Source: Odiellus spinosus
Lineage: Eukaryota > Arthropoda > Arachnida > Opiliones > Phalangiidae
Length of the DNA stretch: 64,000 nt
Assembly: GCA_963920705.1 (NCBI GenBank)
Contig: OY987239.1
Coordinates: forward strand, 2,854,376 to 2,918,375
Direction of reading: 5' to 3'
Positions 45,461 through 56,699 of the stretch are shown here, one piece after another; the stretch's first letter is position 1, and every line of letters starts with the position of its first letter. A program made the translations under genes and the position numbers. The notes under the pieces were generated by a model that was not told where the DNA came from, ran no database searches, and saw only the letters and a list, made by a program, of their open reading frames with translations.

Positions 45461-45825
45461 AACAAAGTTTTAGCAGCATCAAATTATCGAAGGGGTAAGT
45501 TTGCAACAATATATTAAACCTGAAAAAGAGCGAAAGAAAAATTTCCACGCGAAACACATATATATAAATCAAATGAAAGGTGTCACAGAAATATTTTCTA
45601 ATAATTGCATACTCGCGTTATTTACCAAATAATAATATTTTTTTTTTGAAAATCGGTATACGGATAATTTTAATTTAATATTTTATTAGACTATATCAAG
45701 TCATCTAGCATTTACGTGACTTATTCTACTCTGACATATACGATTTTACCAGTGGCGCGTGGTGAATGCTTAAAAAGGTTTCTTTTTTCGTCTCTTTCAA
45801 TTTCGTCAGTTTTGCGACTAGAAAA
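45461..45825. other. No gene recognised
   Basis: AT-rich sequence between the recombinase exon copy and the segmental duplication. Confidence 0.4.
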
Positions 45826-46128
45826 ACCCCGGCCCTATATTTCGAGAAAATCCTTTAATTACACCATAGCCTCCTCGATCACGCGCTTATAAACCCCGTT
45901 AAAAAAAAATATTAACATGTGTTTGAGAGAATAAATGGGAAATTAAAACTACACCAAAGGACAGCACGAAAAAGCAATAAAATGTAAAGGGAAAAGAAAG
46001 TCGAGGGGAGAAACAAATTCTTGTCTAATATAAACTAAAATAAGTTATATAATTTGTATATTTTGTGAACGCTAGTTCCAAAAACTCCCAATAAAATAAG
46101 AAAACTTCAAAATTGCAGTCCCCTCCCC

Positions 46129-46347
46129 GCCCAGGATTCGATCCTGAGTTTAAGAGTATTTGAAAGCAACGACTCTAACCGCTCGGCCACGGCACTATAT
46201 AGCGAGCAGTTATAGTAAATCAAAACTAGGAATTTTGAAATTTATAAAAATTGTATAATAATTAAACTAGGAATTAACCAACCCAGTATTCGATCCGGAG
46301 TTTAAGCGCATTTAAAAACAACGAATTTAACCGTTCGGCCACGGCAC
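46129..46347 (-). repeat. Two tRNA-like T1 units, 150 bases apart
   Basis: 46129-46195 and 46279-46347, minus strand. A-box TGGCCGAGCGG (first) and TGGCCGAACGG (second). The second B-box is weakened (GGATCGAATACTGG). Confidence 0.65.
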
Positions 46348-46379
46348 TATACTATACAGAGAAGATTTTTAAATCTATA

Positions 46380-46625
46380 AAATTAGTATAATAATGAAAC
46401 TAGGAATTATGAAAGTAGTATAAGTATAATTTATAAAATTAGTATACATTATGGAATTAGTAAATATTGGTAAAAGCATAATTTTTGAAATTGATAAAAG
46501 TATATTTTATGAAATTGATAAAAGAATAATTTATGAAATTGGTAAAAGTATATTTTATGAAATTGGTAAAAGTATAATTTATGAAATTTGTCAAAATATT
46601 ATTTATAAAATTAAGAAAAAAAATA
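46380..46625. repeat. 24-bp AT-rich minisatellite, second locus
   Basis: TATAATTTATGAAATTGGTA-type units as at 33720. Confidence 0.8.
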
Positions 46626-46738
46626 TAATTTTGAAACTAGTAGAATAATGACACTAGGACAAAAATAATTTTTCAGCTTAAAATGACACAAAATAATTTA
46701 GTAATTATCACAAAATATATATATATATAAAGAAATTT

Positions 46739-46806
46739 TCAAGGAATCGAACCCGGTTCTTGTCAAACACCGGGCTAGTGCGGTGACAACTTGGCAACTT
46801 GTCCAT
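46739..46806 (-). repeat. tRNA-like T2, copy 2
   Basis: Same as 34309-34375 with an extra base in the B-box arm (GGGTTCGATTCC), a better match to a Pol III B-box than copy 1. Confidence 0.65.
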
Positions 46807-47134
46807 CGAGTGAATAAGCTTAATTAATATTCAAGTTTCATTTGTCTTTTTAAAATACAAATAAAAGTTGCGTGTTTAAACCACAAATAACGCGGAGAGC
46901 GGAAAGAAAGTTAAAATTCTAATTAATCAATTACACGCGACCACTTATTCCTTCTCCAATTAGAGTGTAATAGAAAGTAAGGTGTCTGAATGGGTGTAAT
47001 TGTAAGCGTAGCCGACCTTTATTAATAGATTAGTATAAAAATGACAGAAGGGGGGAAATAACAGTAGGGGGAAAATGACAGTATGGGGAGAAATGTCAAT
47101 TGGTGGGGTAATTTTTTTTGGCCCCTACCACCCC

Positions 47135-47198
47135 CGATCCAGGATTCGATCCTGAACTCGAGGCATTTCGATGGTAACGACTCTAACCGCTCGGCCAC
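47135..47198 (-). repeat. Diverged tRNA-like T1 unit
   Basis: Minus strand GTGGCCGAGCGGTTAGAGTC, then a different middle (ACCATCGAAATGCC) and B-box GGATCGAATCC. The middle differs from the other copies. Confidence 0.55.
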
Positions 47199-47224
47199 AT
47201 ACTCGTTAGTTAGGATAGCGAAAT

Positions 47225-47820
47225 ATTAGTATACTTTATGAAATATTAGTATAATGTATGAAATTGATAAAAGTATAATTTATGAAATTGATAAAAGTAT
47301 AATTTACGCAATTGGTAAAAGTATAATTTATGAAATTGGTAAAAGTATTATTTATGAAATTGGTAAAAGTATAATTTTTGAAATTTGATAAAAGAATAAT
47401 TTATGAAATTGATAAAAGTATAATTTACGGAATTGGTAAAAGTATAATTTACGGAATTGGTAAAAGTATAATTTAAACAGCCCAGGATTCGATCCTGAGT
47501 TTAAGTGTATTTGAAAGCAATGACTCTAACCGCTCGGCCACGGCACTATATAGCGAACAGTTATAGTAAATCAAAACTAGAAATTTTGAAATTTATAAAA
47601 ATTGTATAATAATGAAACTAGGAATTATGAAAGTACTATAAGTATAATATATAAAATTAGTATACATTATGGAATTAGTAAAAGCATATTTTATGAATTT
47701 AGTAGAATAATGACACTAGGAAAAAATAATTATATAAATTTTAAATATGTACTTAAAGTAATGGAATTAGTATACTTTATGAAATTAGTAAAAGTATAAT
47801 TTATGAAATTGGTAAAAGTG
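47225..47820. repeat. 24-bp AT-rich minisatellite in two blocks around a T1 unit
   Basis: Blocks at 47225-47475 and 47590-47820, split by the T1 unit at 47479-47546. Confidence 0.8.
47479..47546 (-). repeat. tRNA-like T1 unit
   Basis: Minus strand A-box TGGCCGAGCGG and B-box GGATCGAATCC, both intact. Confidence 0.65.
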
Positions 47821-47894
47821 TAAGCCCCTTTGATTCTGCCAGTTTCTCAGCTTCTGCAGTAGACGCTTCTTTGTGACGTTCAACTGCGAAATTG

Positions 47895-48540
47895 TTTAAT
47901 AATCCCTGGAAATAGCCCATCTCTCCAACTAGGAAATCCCAAGCTCGGGCTAACCCGGCACTCTTGTAATATTTTAGGTAAGGTTAGGTTAGTTAATACC
48001 TCGAATTAACCCATCCTTCGAACTAGTTAATCCCTGGGGCTAAGATTTATGAAATGTGATAGAATTAACCGCAAAATATCATGGGCGTCGAGAGAAGCCT
48101 AGTGTTTCGTACCATAAAGACATTTTATATATTGGATCTGCCACGAATTACATATACTCAAAAATAACGTAGTAGAGGCTCAAAATAATATAAAAATGTT
48201 GAAATTTTCAATAATCCTGAAGCACTATTAAGAAAAAAATGTCTCCGTCATTAAATAGGAATATAAACGCTTCATTATTCTAAAATGTGAATTTTGTGTC
48301 GGAAGTAAATAGCGCAAAATAGCAGGGTCAATTTGAATATCAAAAGACCGCTAATTTGGCCCGAATTTAGTGTGCCTGAAATTTCATGACGGCCCATGTT
48401 GGCCATCGTTGTCCATCAGTGTGGAATTGACCCTTTGGTTAGTTAATCCCTCGAATTTACCCATCCCTCGAAATAACCCATCCCTCTTTTACTAGTTTAG
48501 GTAAGGTTAGGTTAGTTTATCTCGGTCTTTCCAGATTTGT
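47895..48540. repeat. Fragments of the TTAATCCCTGGAAATAGCCC satellite
   Basis: 47895-48050 and 48430-48540 belong to the satellite of 20090 and 26150. The ~380 bases between them look single-copy and contain no gene. Confidence 0.75.
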
Positions 48541-50035
48541 ACCAAGCTCTTAACTACGTAGGATTGAAACCTTAATTAAACGCTATAACTTATATTTGTC
48601 ATTAGTAATAATTAAGGTTGAAACAATGTATAATGCTAACTAGAGAAATCATGTGGTTATAGGATATATTTTCTGAAAAAATGAGAGAAATTATACAAAA
48701 AGATGTTGCTTCGTACCTTTAAAAAGAGCTCTTTATCCAACTCGGTTTAAACCCGTCAAGGGTAACAAATTGTTAGAGAACAATTTAATATATTATAATA
48801 ATATAACTATAATAATAGTTAGTAGATTTAGTTTACTACTCCAAAGATTTTATTATTATTAAAGGGAGATTGCAACGTAACAACGAGTGAACACGGAACA
48901 ATTCAATTTAAATAATTTAATAAGCATGATTGTCTTCCATGAGAAAGTAAATCCTCTTCGTGTTCATTTTTATATAAAAGATTAAAGTAATGGGCCCAAT
49001 TCCGCCAATCGGTATAATTGTCACTACCCTTTAATGTGAAAACACTGTTTATGAAAATCTGTAATATTATTTAACTCGAATAAAATCCTTGAGTTTGCCC
49101 GTAATAAAATCATATTTCTGTGGTAAATATTTCGTTTTCAAGCACGAATCCATTTTTTGAGGTTTATCTTATTATAAATTTTGCGTATGTTTGCCAAGGT
49201 CTTTCTTACACTTTCCGGTAAAAAGTTAAATTTGGACCCGCCTCTATTTTCCCGCAATGAACAATTAAACAAAAAAGCAAAAAGCTTAAAAATTAATCAA
49301 AATTAGCTTGAAGGAAGGTTATTAAAATATAAACGCGCAGTGTAAATACAGGCGCAAAATGGCTACAGGATCTAAGTTGGTCCTCCAGTTTCTGCATTTC
49401 TGCTTTTGGTTCTCATGACTTCTCTTTGCCGCGTCTTACGTCAATGTTCTATAAACTGACGATGGCTTCTAGTTCCAGCCACGGTCGTAGCAAATGAATC
49501 GTTCGGCCAATTAATCTTTAATTATATAGGGATATATCCAAAGTAGAAATGGGCTAGAGTTTTTGACTTTCAACTAAGTTTGACGAGCACACCTGGTCAA
49601 TCTATGTTTCACCTTGACTGCTCAGTGGAAAATGTTTCTGATGAAATCAAAGAACGGAAGGATTGCGCTTAACGTACCATTTTTACATTACACCATATAT
49701 AAAATGAAGTTAAAAATCTGTATGAAATGAGCGACGATTATGGTAAAACGTCTACTTTATTTCGAGAAAATCCTTTAATTACACCATAGCCTCCTCGATC
49801 ACGCGCTTATAAACCCCGGCAACTTGAGTTTGAGAGAATAAATGGGAAATTAAAACTACACCAAAGGACAGCACGAAAAAGCACTAAAATGTAAAGGGAA
49901 AAGAAAGTCGACGGGAGAAACAAATTCTTGCCTAATATAAACTAAAATAAGTTATATAATTTGTATATTTTATGCACGCTAGTTCCAAAAACTCCCAATA
50001 AAATAAGAAAACTTCAAAATTGTAGTACCTTCCCC

Positions 50036-50100
50036 GCCCAGGATTAGATCCTGAGTTTGAGCGTATTGGAAGGCAACGACTTTAACCGCTCGACCACGGC
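50036..50100 (-). repeat. tRNA-like T1 unit
   Basis: Minus strand TGGTCGAGCGGTTAAAGTCG with B-box GGATCTAATCC, both slightly worn. Confidence 0.6.
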
Positions 50101-50295
50101 CCAAGAACGTATATAAGTTTTATATAAATATTTATATACATGTACCTATCTAAATATATGTAGATAAATATATATTTAGATAGATACATATATATAAATA
50201 TATATTTAGATATGTATGTATATATATATATATATATATATGAAACTCGGAATTTGCTGAAAGTAGTATAATACGGAAAGTTGGGAAAAATTAAA

Positions 50296-50659
50296 CAACC
50301 CAGGATTCGATCCTCAGTTTAAGAGAATTTGAAAGCAACGACTATAACCGCTCGGCCACGGCAGTATATAGCGAACAATTATAGTAAATCAAAACTAGAA
50401 ATTTTGAAATTTATAAAAATTGTATAATAATTAAACTAGGAAGTAACCAACCCAGTATTCGATCCGGAGTTTACGCGTATTTGAAAGCGTATGTTCGGCC
50501 ACGGCATTATATAGCGAACAGTTATAGTAAATCACAACTAGAAATTTTGAAATTTATAAAAATTGTATGATAATTGAACTAGGAATTAACCAACCCAGGA
50601 TTCGATCCGGAGTTTACGCGTATTTGAAAGCAACGACTTTAACCGTTCGGCCACGGCAC
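50296..50659 (-). repeat. Three tandem tRNA-like T1 units
   Basis: 50296-50364, 50448-50507 and 50591-50659. The second has lost about 8 bases between its A- and B-box regions. Spacing 143-152 bases. Confidence 0.65.
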
Positions 50660-50689
50660 TATACTATACACAGAAGAGTAATAGTAAAT

Positions 50690-50970
50690 CAAATCTAGGA
50701 ATTTTTAAATCTATCAAATTAGTATAATAATAAAACTACGAACTATGAAAGTAGTATAAGTATAATTTATAAAATTAGTATACATTATGGAATTAGTAAA
50801 ATTGGTAAAAGAATAATTTATGAAATTGGTAAAAGTATATTTTATGAAATTGATAAAATAATAATTTATGAAATTGATAAATGAATAATTTATGAAATTG
50901 GTAAAAGTATATTTTATGAAATTGATAAAATAATAATTTATGAAATTGGTAAAAGTATAATTTATGAATA
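50690..50970. repeat. 24-bp AT-rich minisatellite, third locus
   Basis: Same unit as at 33720. Confidence 0.8.
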
Positions 50971-51012
50971 TTTGATGAAAGTAGTGTAATACGGAAAGTT
51001 GGGAAAATTAAA

Positions 51013-51081
51013 CAGGCCAGGATTCGATCCTGAGTCTAAGTGTATGTGAAAGCAACGACTCTAAGCGCTCGCCCACGGCAC
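51013..51081 (-). repeat. tRNA-like T1 unit
   Basis: Minus strand GTGGGCGAGCGCTTAGAGTC (worn A-box) and B-box GGATCGAATCC. Confidence 0.55.
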
Positions 51082-51168
51082 TATATAGCGAACAGTTATA
51101 GTAAATCAAAACTAGAAATTTTGAAATTTATTAGTAATTATCACAAAAAAATATATATCTATAAATTT

Positions 51169-51236
51169 TCAAGGAATCGAACTCGGTTCTTTTCAAACAC
51201 CGGGCTAGTGCGGTGACAACTTGGCAACTTGTCCAT
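51169..51236 (-). repeat. tRNA-like T2, copy 3
   Basis: Same sequence as the other two copies with small changes (GAGTTCGATTCC in the B-box). Confidence 0.65.
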
Positions 51237-51269
51237 CCAATGCCAGTGTAATAGAAAGTGAGGTGGAGG

Positions 51270-51420
51270 TTGTGGTCGGGGGGGGGGGTTAAGAATTTCC
51301 CCACCAGCCCCCTCCGTGGAGGGACCAAAAATTTCCCCACCACCCCCCCCCCTTCGGGGGGGTGGTGGTGGTGGTGGTCCAAAAATTTCCACACCACGGG
51401 GGGGTGGTGCGGAAATTTTT
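51270..51420. repeat. G/C homopolymer hairpin
   Basis: GGACCAAAAATTTCC and its inverse flank CCACC, a C run, TTC, a G run and GGTGG (51321-51390), giving a long G:C stem with a small TTC(G) loop. Strong secondary structure and G-quadruplex potential on the opposite strand. Frames through it are translated repeat. Confidence 0.8.
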
Positions 51421-51472
51421 TCGTGGACAAATCTCAACATTTATCAACTCAGATCCTTGACATCGACAATGT

Positions 51473-51545
51473 GCCCGGCTAGCTCAGTCGGTAGAGCACG
51501 ACACTCTTAATCTCGGGGTCGTGGGTTCGAGCCCCTCGTTGGGCA
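51473..51545 (+). tRNA. tRNA-Lys(CTT), copy 1, probably mutated
   Basis: 73-base cloverleaf with 5' GCCCGGCTAGCTCAGTCGGT and anticodon CTT in ACTCTTAATC. Acceptor stem intact. One C-C mismatch in the anticodon stem (CGACA against TCTCG) and one T-T mismatch in the T stem (GTGGG against CCCTC). A T5 run follows within about 11 bases as Pol III terminator. Confidence 0.75.
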
Positions 51546-51608
51546 ATGTTTGTTTTTCGTGGACAAATCTCAACATTTATCAACTCAGATCCTTGACATC
51601 GACAATGT

Positions 51609-51681
51609 GCCCGGCTAGCTCAGTCGGTTGAGCACGAGACTCTTAATCTCGGGGTCGTGGGTTCGAACCCCACGTTAGGCG
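51609..51681 (+). tRNA. tRNA-Lys(CTT), copy 2, best preserved
   Basis: Anticodon stem (CGAGA/TCTCG) and T stem (GTGGG/CCCAC) perfect. One C-A mismatch in the acceptor (GCCCGGC against GTTAGGC). T6 terminator near 51687. The likeliest working gene of the group. Confidence 0.85.
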
Positions 51682-51743
51682 ATATGTTTTTTCGTGGACA
51701 AATCTCAACATTTATCAACTCAGATCCTTGACATCGACAATGT

Positions 51744-51816
51744 GCCCGGCTAGCTCAGTCGGTAGAGCACGAGACTCTTAATCTCGGGGTCGTGGGCTCG
51801 AGCCCCTCGTAGGTCG
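51744..51816 (+). tRNA. tRNA-Lys(CTT), copy 3, probably a pseudogene
   Basis: Anticodon stem intact. The B-box T54 is changed (GGCTCGAGCCC), the T stem has a mismatch, and the acceptor has two mismatches (3' side GTAGGTC). A T6 run follows. Confidence 0.6.
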
Positions 51817-51903
51817 TTGTGATTTTTTCGTGGACAAACCTCAACATTTATCAACTCAGATCCTTGGCAACATTTATCCCGGTTAGCTTAACATCGCTAA
51901 CGT

Positions 51904-51921
51904 GCCCGGCTAGCTCAGTCT
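51904..51921 (+). pseudogene. Truncated fourth tRNA-Lys copy
   Basis: Only the first ~17 bases (GCCCGGCTAGCTCAGTC) remain, then unrelated sequence. Confidence 0.8.
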
Positions 51922-52853
51922 CGTACCGGCATAGAGACTTTTAACATAGGGAGTGGAAACACGTGCCTTTGGCAAGGCAAAACGAGATCCAAGCAACCTT
52001 TGCCAATGCTAATAATTGGCCTAGCCCACTTCCGGTCACATGACATCACCCGCATTAGAGGGAAGCTATACCGTAAAAAATATCACTGCATAAAAGTAGA
52101 CGTACACTAATTCTGACTCGAGACACTAGCGGCCGCAGACTTGAATGGGTCTTTGATTTCATTGTATTCATTAGATTTTACAATGTTTTATAATAAATTT
52201 CAGTGACAGAATATTTTTAATCATTCCAAATGAGTGCTTTTTTTGGTCATAATAGGTAGTTTATTAAAAATATACATGATGTAAGTAATTGAAATTTACA
52301 TTTTCATAGTAACTGCACGTAGTATTTGCAATTTTGCTTAATCATATTGAGTTTCTTTTCTTTTTTTCACGGAAAATATCAAAGCATTTTGTGAAGAGCA
52401 TCCATTAGAAGTTGCATTTCACCTAGAAATTTATATAAATTTTTAAAGTTAACTATAACATAAGAAATTAACCATCAGATATTTTTCAATCTATACTCTT
52501 AAAAGCAAGGCTGCAGTAAACGATTTTTGGAGTCAAAAATCCACGCGACTCTTTTGAAGTCAACAAATCATTCATTTGGCCTTAGCACTTTAATTCAGCG
52601 CGCTCACAAAAGTGTCGGTGTGCCCTCAAGTAAGACTATGCCCCTGGACCCCTCCTTAAAGGACCAACTTCATTACCTCTATAAACTACCATGTTATATA
52701 TTATACCATGTTATTTCCTTAATTTCAATTATACCCAGTTCATTTCAGTTTAAACCCCTTTAAAGGTCCTTTTTGTTTCAGGGAGGCTCGATTTTAGGGG
52801 CACAGTGGACATGGTTAAGCCTTTTAAGATGGCAACTCCATTATATTTATAAA
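51922..52853. other. No gene recognised
   Basis: Single-copy, AT-rich. A short frame at 52527-52763 has no supporting features. Confidence 0.4.
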
Positions 52854-53537
52854 CAAGTTGGGAAACCAAAATATAACCTCCCCGACCCCGACGTTAAGGT
52901 AATCTAACCTAACCTAACCCTACCTAAAATAAAAGATGAAAAGAAATGTAGAGTATTGGATGAGTAGAGGAAACAGCGTGCATTTCCATCATTATTCTCT
53001 ATTTTACGGAGTATAAGTATTTACCTTAACCTCAAGGATACAGAGAATGCAAAAGAGTGTCAAGCGTTACCCATAATTACATGTGGCAGGACGTAGACTC
53101 TTTAATATAATGAAATGTCCTGCGTTATCCATAATTATATGCGGCATGGCGTAGATTTCTTAATAGACACACCAAATGAAATTTATTTTCTAAATAAATA
53201 TGTAAAATACATGTTCTTATAATATAAATTATCACTAGAGCATAGGCTGTACTGTGTGATTATCTTTGAGATAATCCACTGATTTGATAAAGACGAAGGA
53301 TTTAGTCTGGGATGGCAATGAAGACAAGGAATTAAAACGACGAAGATTTTGTAGCAAGTTCCTCTTAGACAAACCAAGAAATATTGTAGACTGAATGTTC
53401 CATTTACAACCCATTTTCGGTAGATGATCGGCAATTACTTCCGGTACAGTTTTCGTCTAAAATTCTTGTTTTGGCATGCTAATAGAGGACCATTACTGAT
53501 ATTTTCATCATGCAAGTGATCCCAGTCATTGGAAGAA

Positions 53538-53867
53538 TCAAAGGATTGAGCTGGTCGAGAGGTTATTTTCCAAACCGGCTGACAAGACGTTAGCTTCCAC
53601 TCCTATGATAAAAAAAATATCTTGAGAATAATGAAATAGACTAATTTCCATACCGTTAATATTTATACTTGAATAGCTCCTTATATGTTTAGAATAACGA
53701 GGCAGTATGAAGAACTGTTGAGCTTTTACTGACTGTAAGAATCTCATATGTCGAGTCCGAAAACACTCACTGCTTGCATGTTTCAATTCTTCGTAGCCAG
53801 GCCGTCTCTCTCTGGTGATAAATGAAAGCCATGTCGCTGCTCTGTTGACTTCAAATGGTGATGACAT
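53538..53867 (-). pseudogene. Unknown ORF in the left palindrome arm
   Basis: Begins M-S-S-P-F-E-V-N-R-A-A-T and continues R-P-G-Y-E-E-L-K-H-A-S-S-E-C-F. The right arm (57950-58081, plus) has nearly the same protein, ending at a TAG where this copy has S-E-C. No known domain. In both arms it follows the RDET-type repeat. GTGAGT at the S-S-E codons could be a splice donor, so it may be one exon of a longer gene. Confidence 0.4.
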
Positions 53868-53911
53868 TCTGCGCTGGTTGATTTTCTCACTTAAGTCACT
53901 ATAGCTCTCTT

Positions 53912-56245
53912 TCGTCTCGTCTCGTCTCGTCTCGTCTCGTCTCGTCTCGTCTCGTCTCGTCTCGTCTCGTCTCGTCTCGTCTCGTCTCGTCTCGTCTCGT
54001 CTCGTCTCGTCTCGTCTCGTCTCGTCTCGTCTCGTCTCGTCTCGTCTCGTCTCGTCTCGTCTCGTCTCGTCTCGTCTCGTCTCGTCTCGTCTCGTCTCGT
54101 CTCGTCTCGTCTCGTCTCGTCTCGTCTCGTCTCGTCTCGTCTCGTCTCGTCTCGTCTCGTCTCGTCTCGTCTCGTCTCGTCTCGTCTCGTCTCGTCTCGT
54201 CTCGTCTCGTCTCGTCTCGTCTCGTCTCGTCTCGTCTCGTCTCGTCTCGTCTCGTCTCGTCTCGTCTCGTCTCGTCTCGTCTCGTCTCGTCTCGTCTCGT
54301 CTCGTCTCGTCTCGTCTCGTCTCGTCTCGTCTCGTCTCGTCTCGTCTCGTCTCGTCTCGTCTCGTCTCGTCTCGTCTCGTCTCGTCTCGTCTCGTCTCGT
54401 CTCGTCTCGTCTCGTCTCGTCTCGTCTCGTCTCGTCTCGTCTCGTCTCGTCTCGTCTCGTCTCGTCTCGTCTCGTCTCGTCTCGTCTCGTCTCGTCTCGT
54501 CTCGTCTCGTCTCGTCTCGTCTCGTCTCGTCTCGTCTCGTCTCGTCTCGTCTCGTCTCGTCTCGTCTCGTCTCGTCTCGTCTCGTCTCGTCTCGTCTCGT
54601 CTCGTCTCGTCTCGTCTCGTCTCGTCTCGTCTCGTCTCGTCTCGTCTCGTCTCGTCTCGTCTCGTCTCGTCTCGTCTCGTCTCGTCTCGTCTCGTCTCGT
54701 CTCGTCTCGTCTCGTCTCGTCTCGTCTCGTCTCGTCTCGTCTCGTCTCGTCTCGTCTCGTCTCGTCTCGTCTCGTCTCGTCTCGTCTCGTCTCGTCTCGT
54801 CTCGTCTCGTCTCGTCTCGTCTCGTCTCGTCTCGTCTCGTCTCGTCTCGTCTCGTCTCGTCTCGTCTCGTCTCGTCTCGTCTCGTCTCGTCTCGTCTCGT
54901 CTCGTCTCGTCTCGTCTCGTCTCGTCTCGTCTCGTCTCGTCTCGTCTCGTCTCGTCTCGTCTCGTCTCGTCTCGTCTCGTCTCGTCTCGTCTCGTCTCGT
55001 CTCGTCTCGTCTCGTCTCGTCTCGTCTCGTCTCGTCTCGTCTCGTCTCGTCTCGTCTCGTCTCGTCTCGTCTCGTCTCGTCTCGTCTCGTCTCGTCTCGT
55101 CTCGTCTCGTCTCGTCTCGTCTCGTCTCGTCTCGTCTCGTCTCGTCTCGTCTCGTCTCGTCTCGTCTCGTCTCGTCTCGTCTCGTCTCGTCTCGTCTCGT
55201 CTCGTCTCGTCTCGTCTCGTCTCGTCTCGTCTCGTCTCGTCTCGTCTCGTCTCGTCTCGTCTCGTCTCGTCTCGTCTCGTCTCGTCTCGTCTCGTCTCGT
55301 CTCGTCTCGTCTCGTCTCGTCTCGTCTCGTCTCGTCTCGTCTCGTCTCGTCTCGTCTCGTCTCGTCTCGTCTCGTCTCGTCTCGTCTCGTCTCGTCTCGT
55401 CTCGTCTCGTCTCGTCTCGTCTCGTCTCGTCTCGTCTCGTCTCGTCTCGTCTCGTCTCGTCTCGTCTCGTCTCGTCTCGTCTCGTCTCGTCTCGTCTCGT
55501 CTCGTCTCGTCTCGTCTCGTCTCGTCTCGTCTCGTCTCGTCTCGTCTCGTCTCGTCTCGTCTCGTCTCGTCTCGTCTCGTCTCGTCTCGTCTCGTCTCGT
55601 CTCGTCTCGTCTCGTCTCGTCTCGTCTCGTCTCGTCTCGTCTCGTCTCGTCTCGTCTCGTCTCGTCTCGTCTCGTCTCGTCTCGTCTCGTCTCGTCTCGT
55701 CTCGTCTCGTCTCGTCTCGTCTCGTCTCGTCTCGTCTCGTCTCGTCTCGTCTCGTCTCGTCTCGTCTCGTCTCGTCTCGTCTCGTCTCGTCTCGTCTCGT
55801 CTCGTCTCGTCTCGTCTCGTCTCGTCTCGTCTCGTCTCGTCTCGTCTCGTCTCGTCTCGTCTCGTCTCGTCTCGTCTCGTCTCGTCTCGTCTCGTCTCGT
55901 CTCGTCTCGTCTCGTCTCGTCTCGTCTCGTCTCGTCTCGTCTCGTCTCGTCTCGTCTCGTCTCGTCTCGTCTCGTCTCGTCTCGTCTCGTCTCGTCTCGT
56001 CTCGTCTCGTCTCGTCTCGTCTCGTCTCGTCTCGTCTCGTCTCGTCTCGTCTCGTCTCGTCTCGTCTCGTCTCGTCTCGTCTCGTCTCGTCTCGTCTCGT
56101 CTCGTCTCGTCTCGTCTCGTCTCGTCTCGTCTCGTCTCGTCTCGTCTCGTCTCGTCTCGTCTCGTCTCGTCTCGTCTCGTCTCGTCTCGTCTCGTCTCGT
56201 CTCGTCTCGTCTCGTCTCGTCTCGTCTCGTCTCGCCTCGTCTCGT
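53912..56245. repeat. (CTCGT)n microsatellite, about 467 copies
   Basis: 2334 bases of CTCGT with one visible interruption (CTCGC at about 56231-56235). The minus strand reads GAGAC repeats, giving an open frame of 788 codons (R-D-E-T-R)n that I do not consider a gene. At the matching place in the right arm (57889-57945) only a short degenerate GAGACGAGACGAACGAGAGG-type remnant exists. Confidence 0.97.
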
Positions 56246-56699
56246 GGTCTGCTAACGAAGTTCACTCTACACGGCTTCTTTTGATTATGAAAATAATAGG
56301 AAATGTTTCTTGGTTTTATAGTGGAGAAATCTGAAGCCTATTTTTTTTCCAACATCAGATAACCATTTTTTATTCAAAACTGATGTTTTTGTTTTTTTAA
56401 ACACGGGAAACCTACTGTACTTCTGTCCAAGGGGAGTTTTCACGACTATAATTTTTCTTAAGAGGTTTAACATTTTGTATCAATCCGCCTCAGCTTTAAA
56501 TCTTATGTCGTTTCTATCTTGGATGCCCGTGTAAACGTACCTTTATTTAGATTCTTCAATCCACCCCAAGTTTGCAGCAAGCCTTAGCCTATACTGCCCG
56601 TTATACCTTTGCTTTTTGGACTAAATGATATATGGAAAACAGCTTAGCGCGTGTTGCCAACTCAAGCTGGTATTAAACGGTCACATTTCATTAAATTTT

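Larger units (their letters stand above)
45826..47210. repeat. Segmental duplication, copy 2 (shortest)
   Basis: 45826-46125 matches 33060-33355 and 49755-50035 (TATTTCGAGAAAATCCTTTA at the start). The tRNA-like T1 pair, 24-bp repeats, AT run, T2 sequence and GAATGGGTGTAATT segment follow in the same order as in copy 1. Confidence 0.8.
48473..51240. repeat. Segmental duplication, copy 3
   Basis: Matches copy 1 in order but lacks the segment equivalent to 31278-32160: TTATTATTAAAGGGAGATTG (48852-48871) leads almost at once into GGAACAATTCAATTTAAA. It carries five T1 units, 24-bp repeats and T2 at the end. Confidence 0.8.
51425..51905. repeat. ~136-bp tandem unit carrying the tRNA-Lys genes
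   Basis: tRNA starts are 136 and 135 bases apart, with a conserved spacer (CGTGGACAAATCTCAACATT, TATCAACTCAGATCCTTG) before each. Confidence 0.85.

Noticed and set aside
33455-51081. T1 units as functional tRNA genes
   Set aside because: No stable anticodon stem and no paired acceptor stem; all copies sit inside tandem repeats.
53899-56265. 788-codon open frame of R-D-E-T repeats
   Set aside because: It is a pure 5-base microsatellite read in one frame. The repeat has no stop in any of its minus frames, so openness carries no information.
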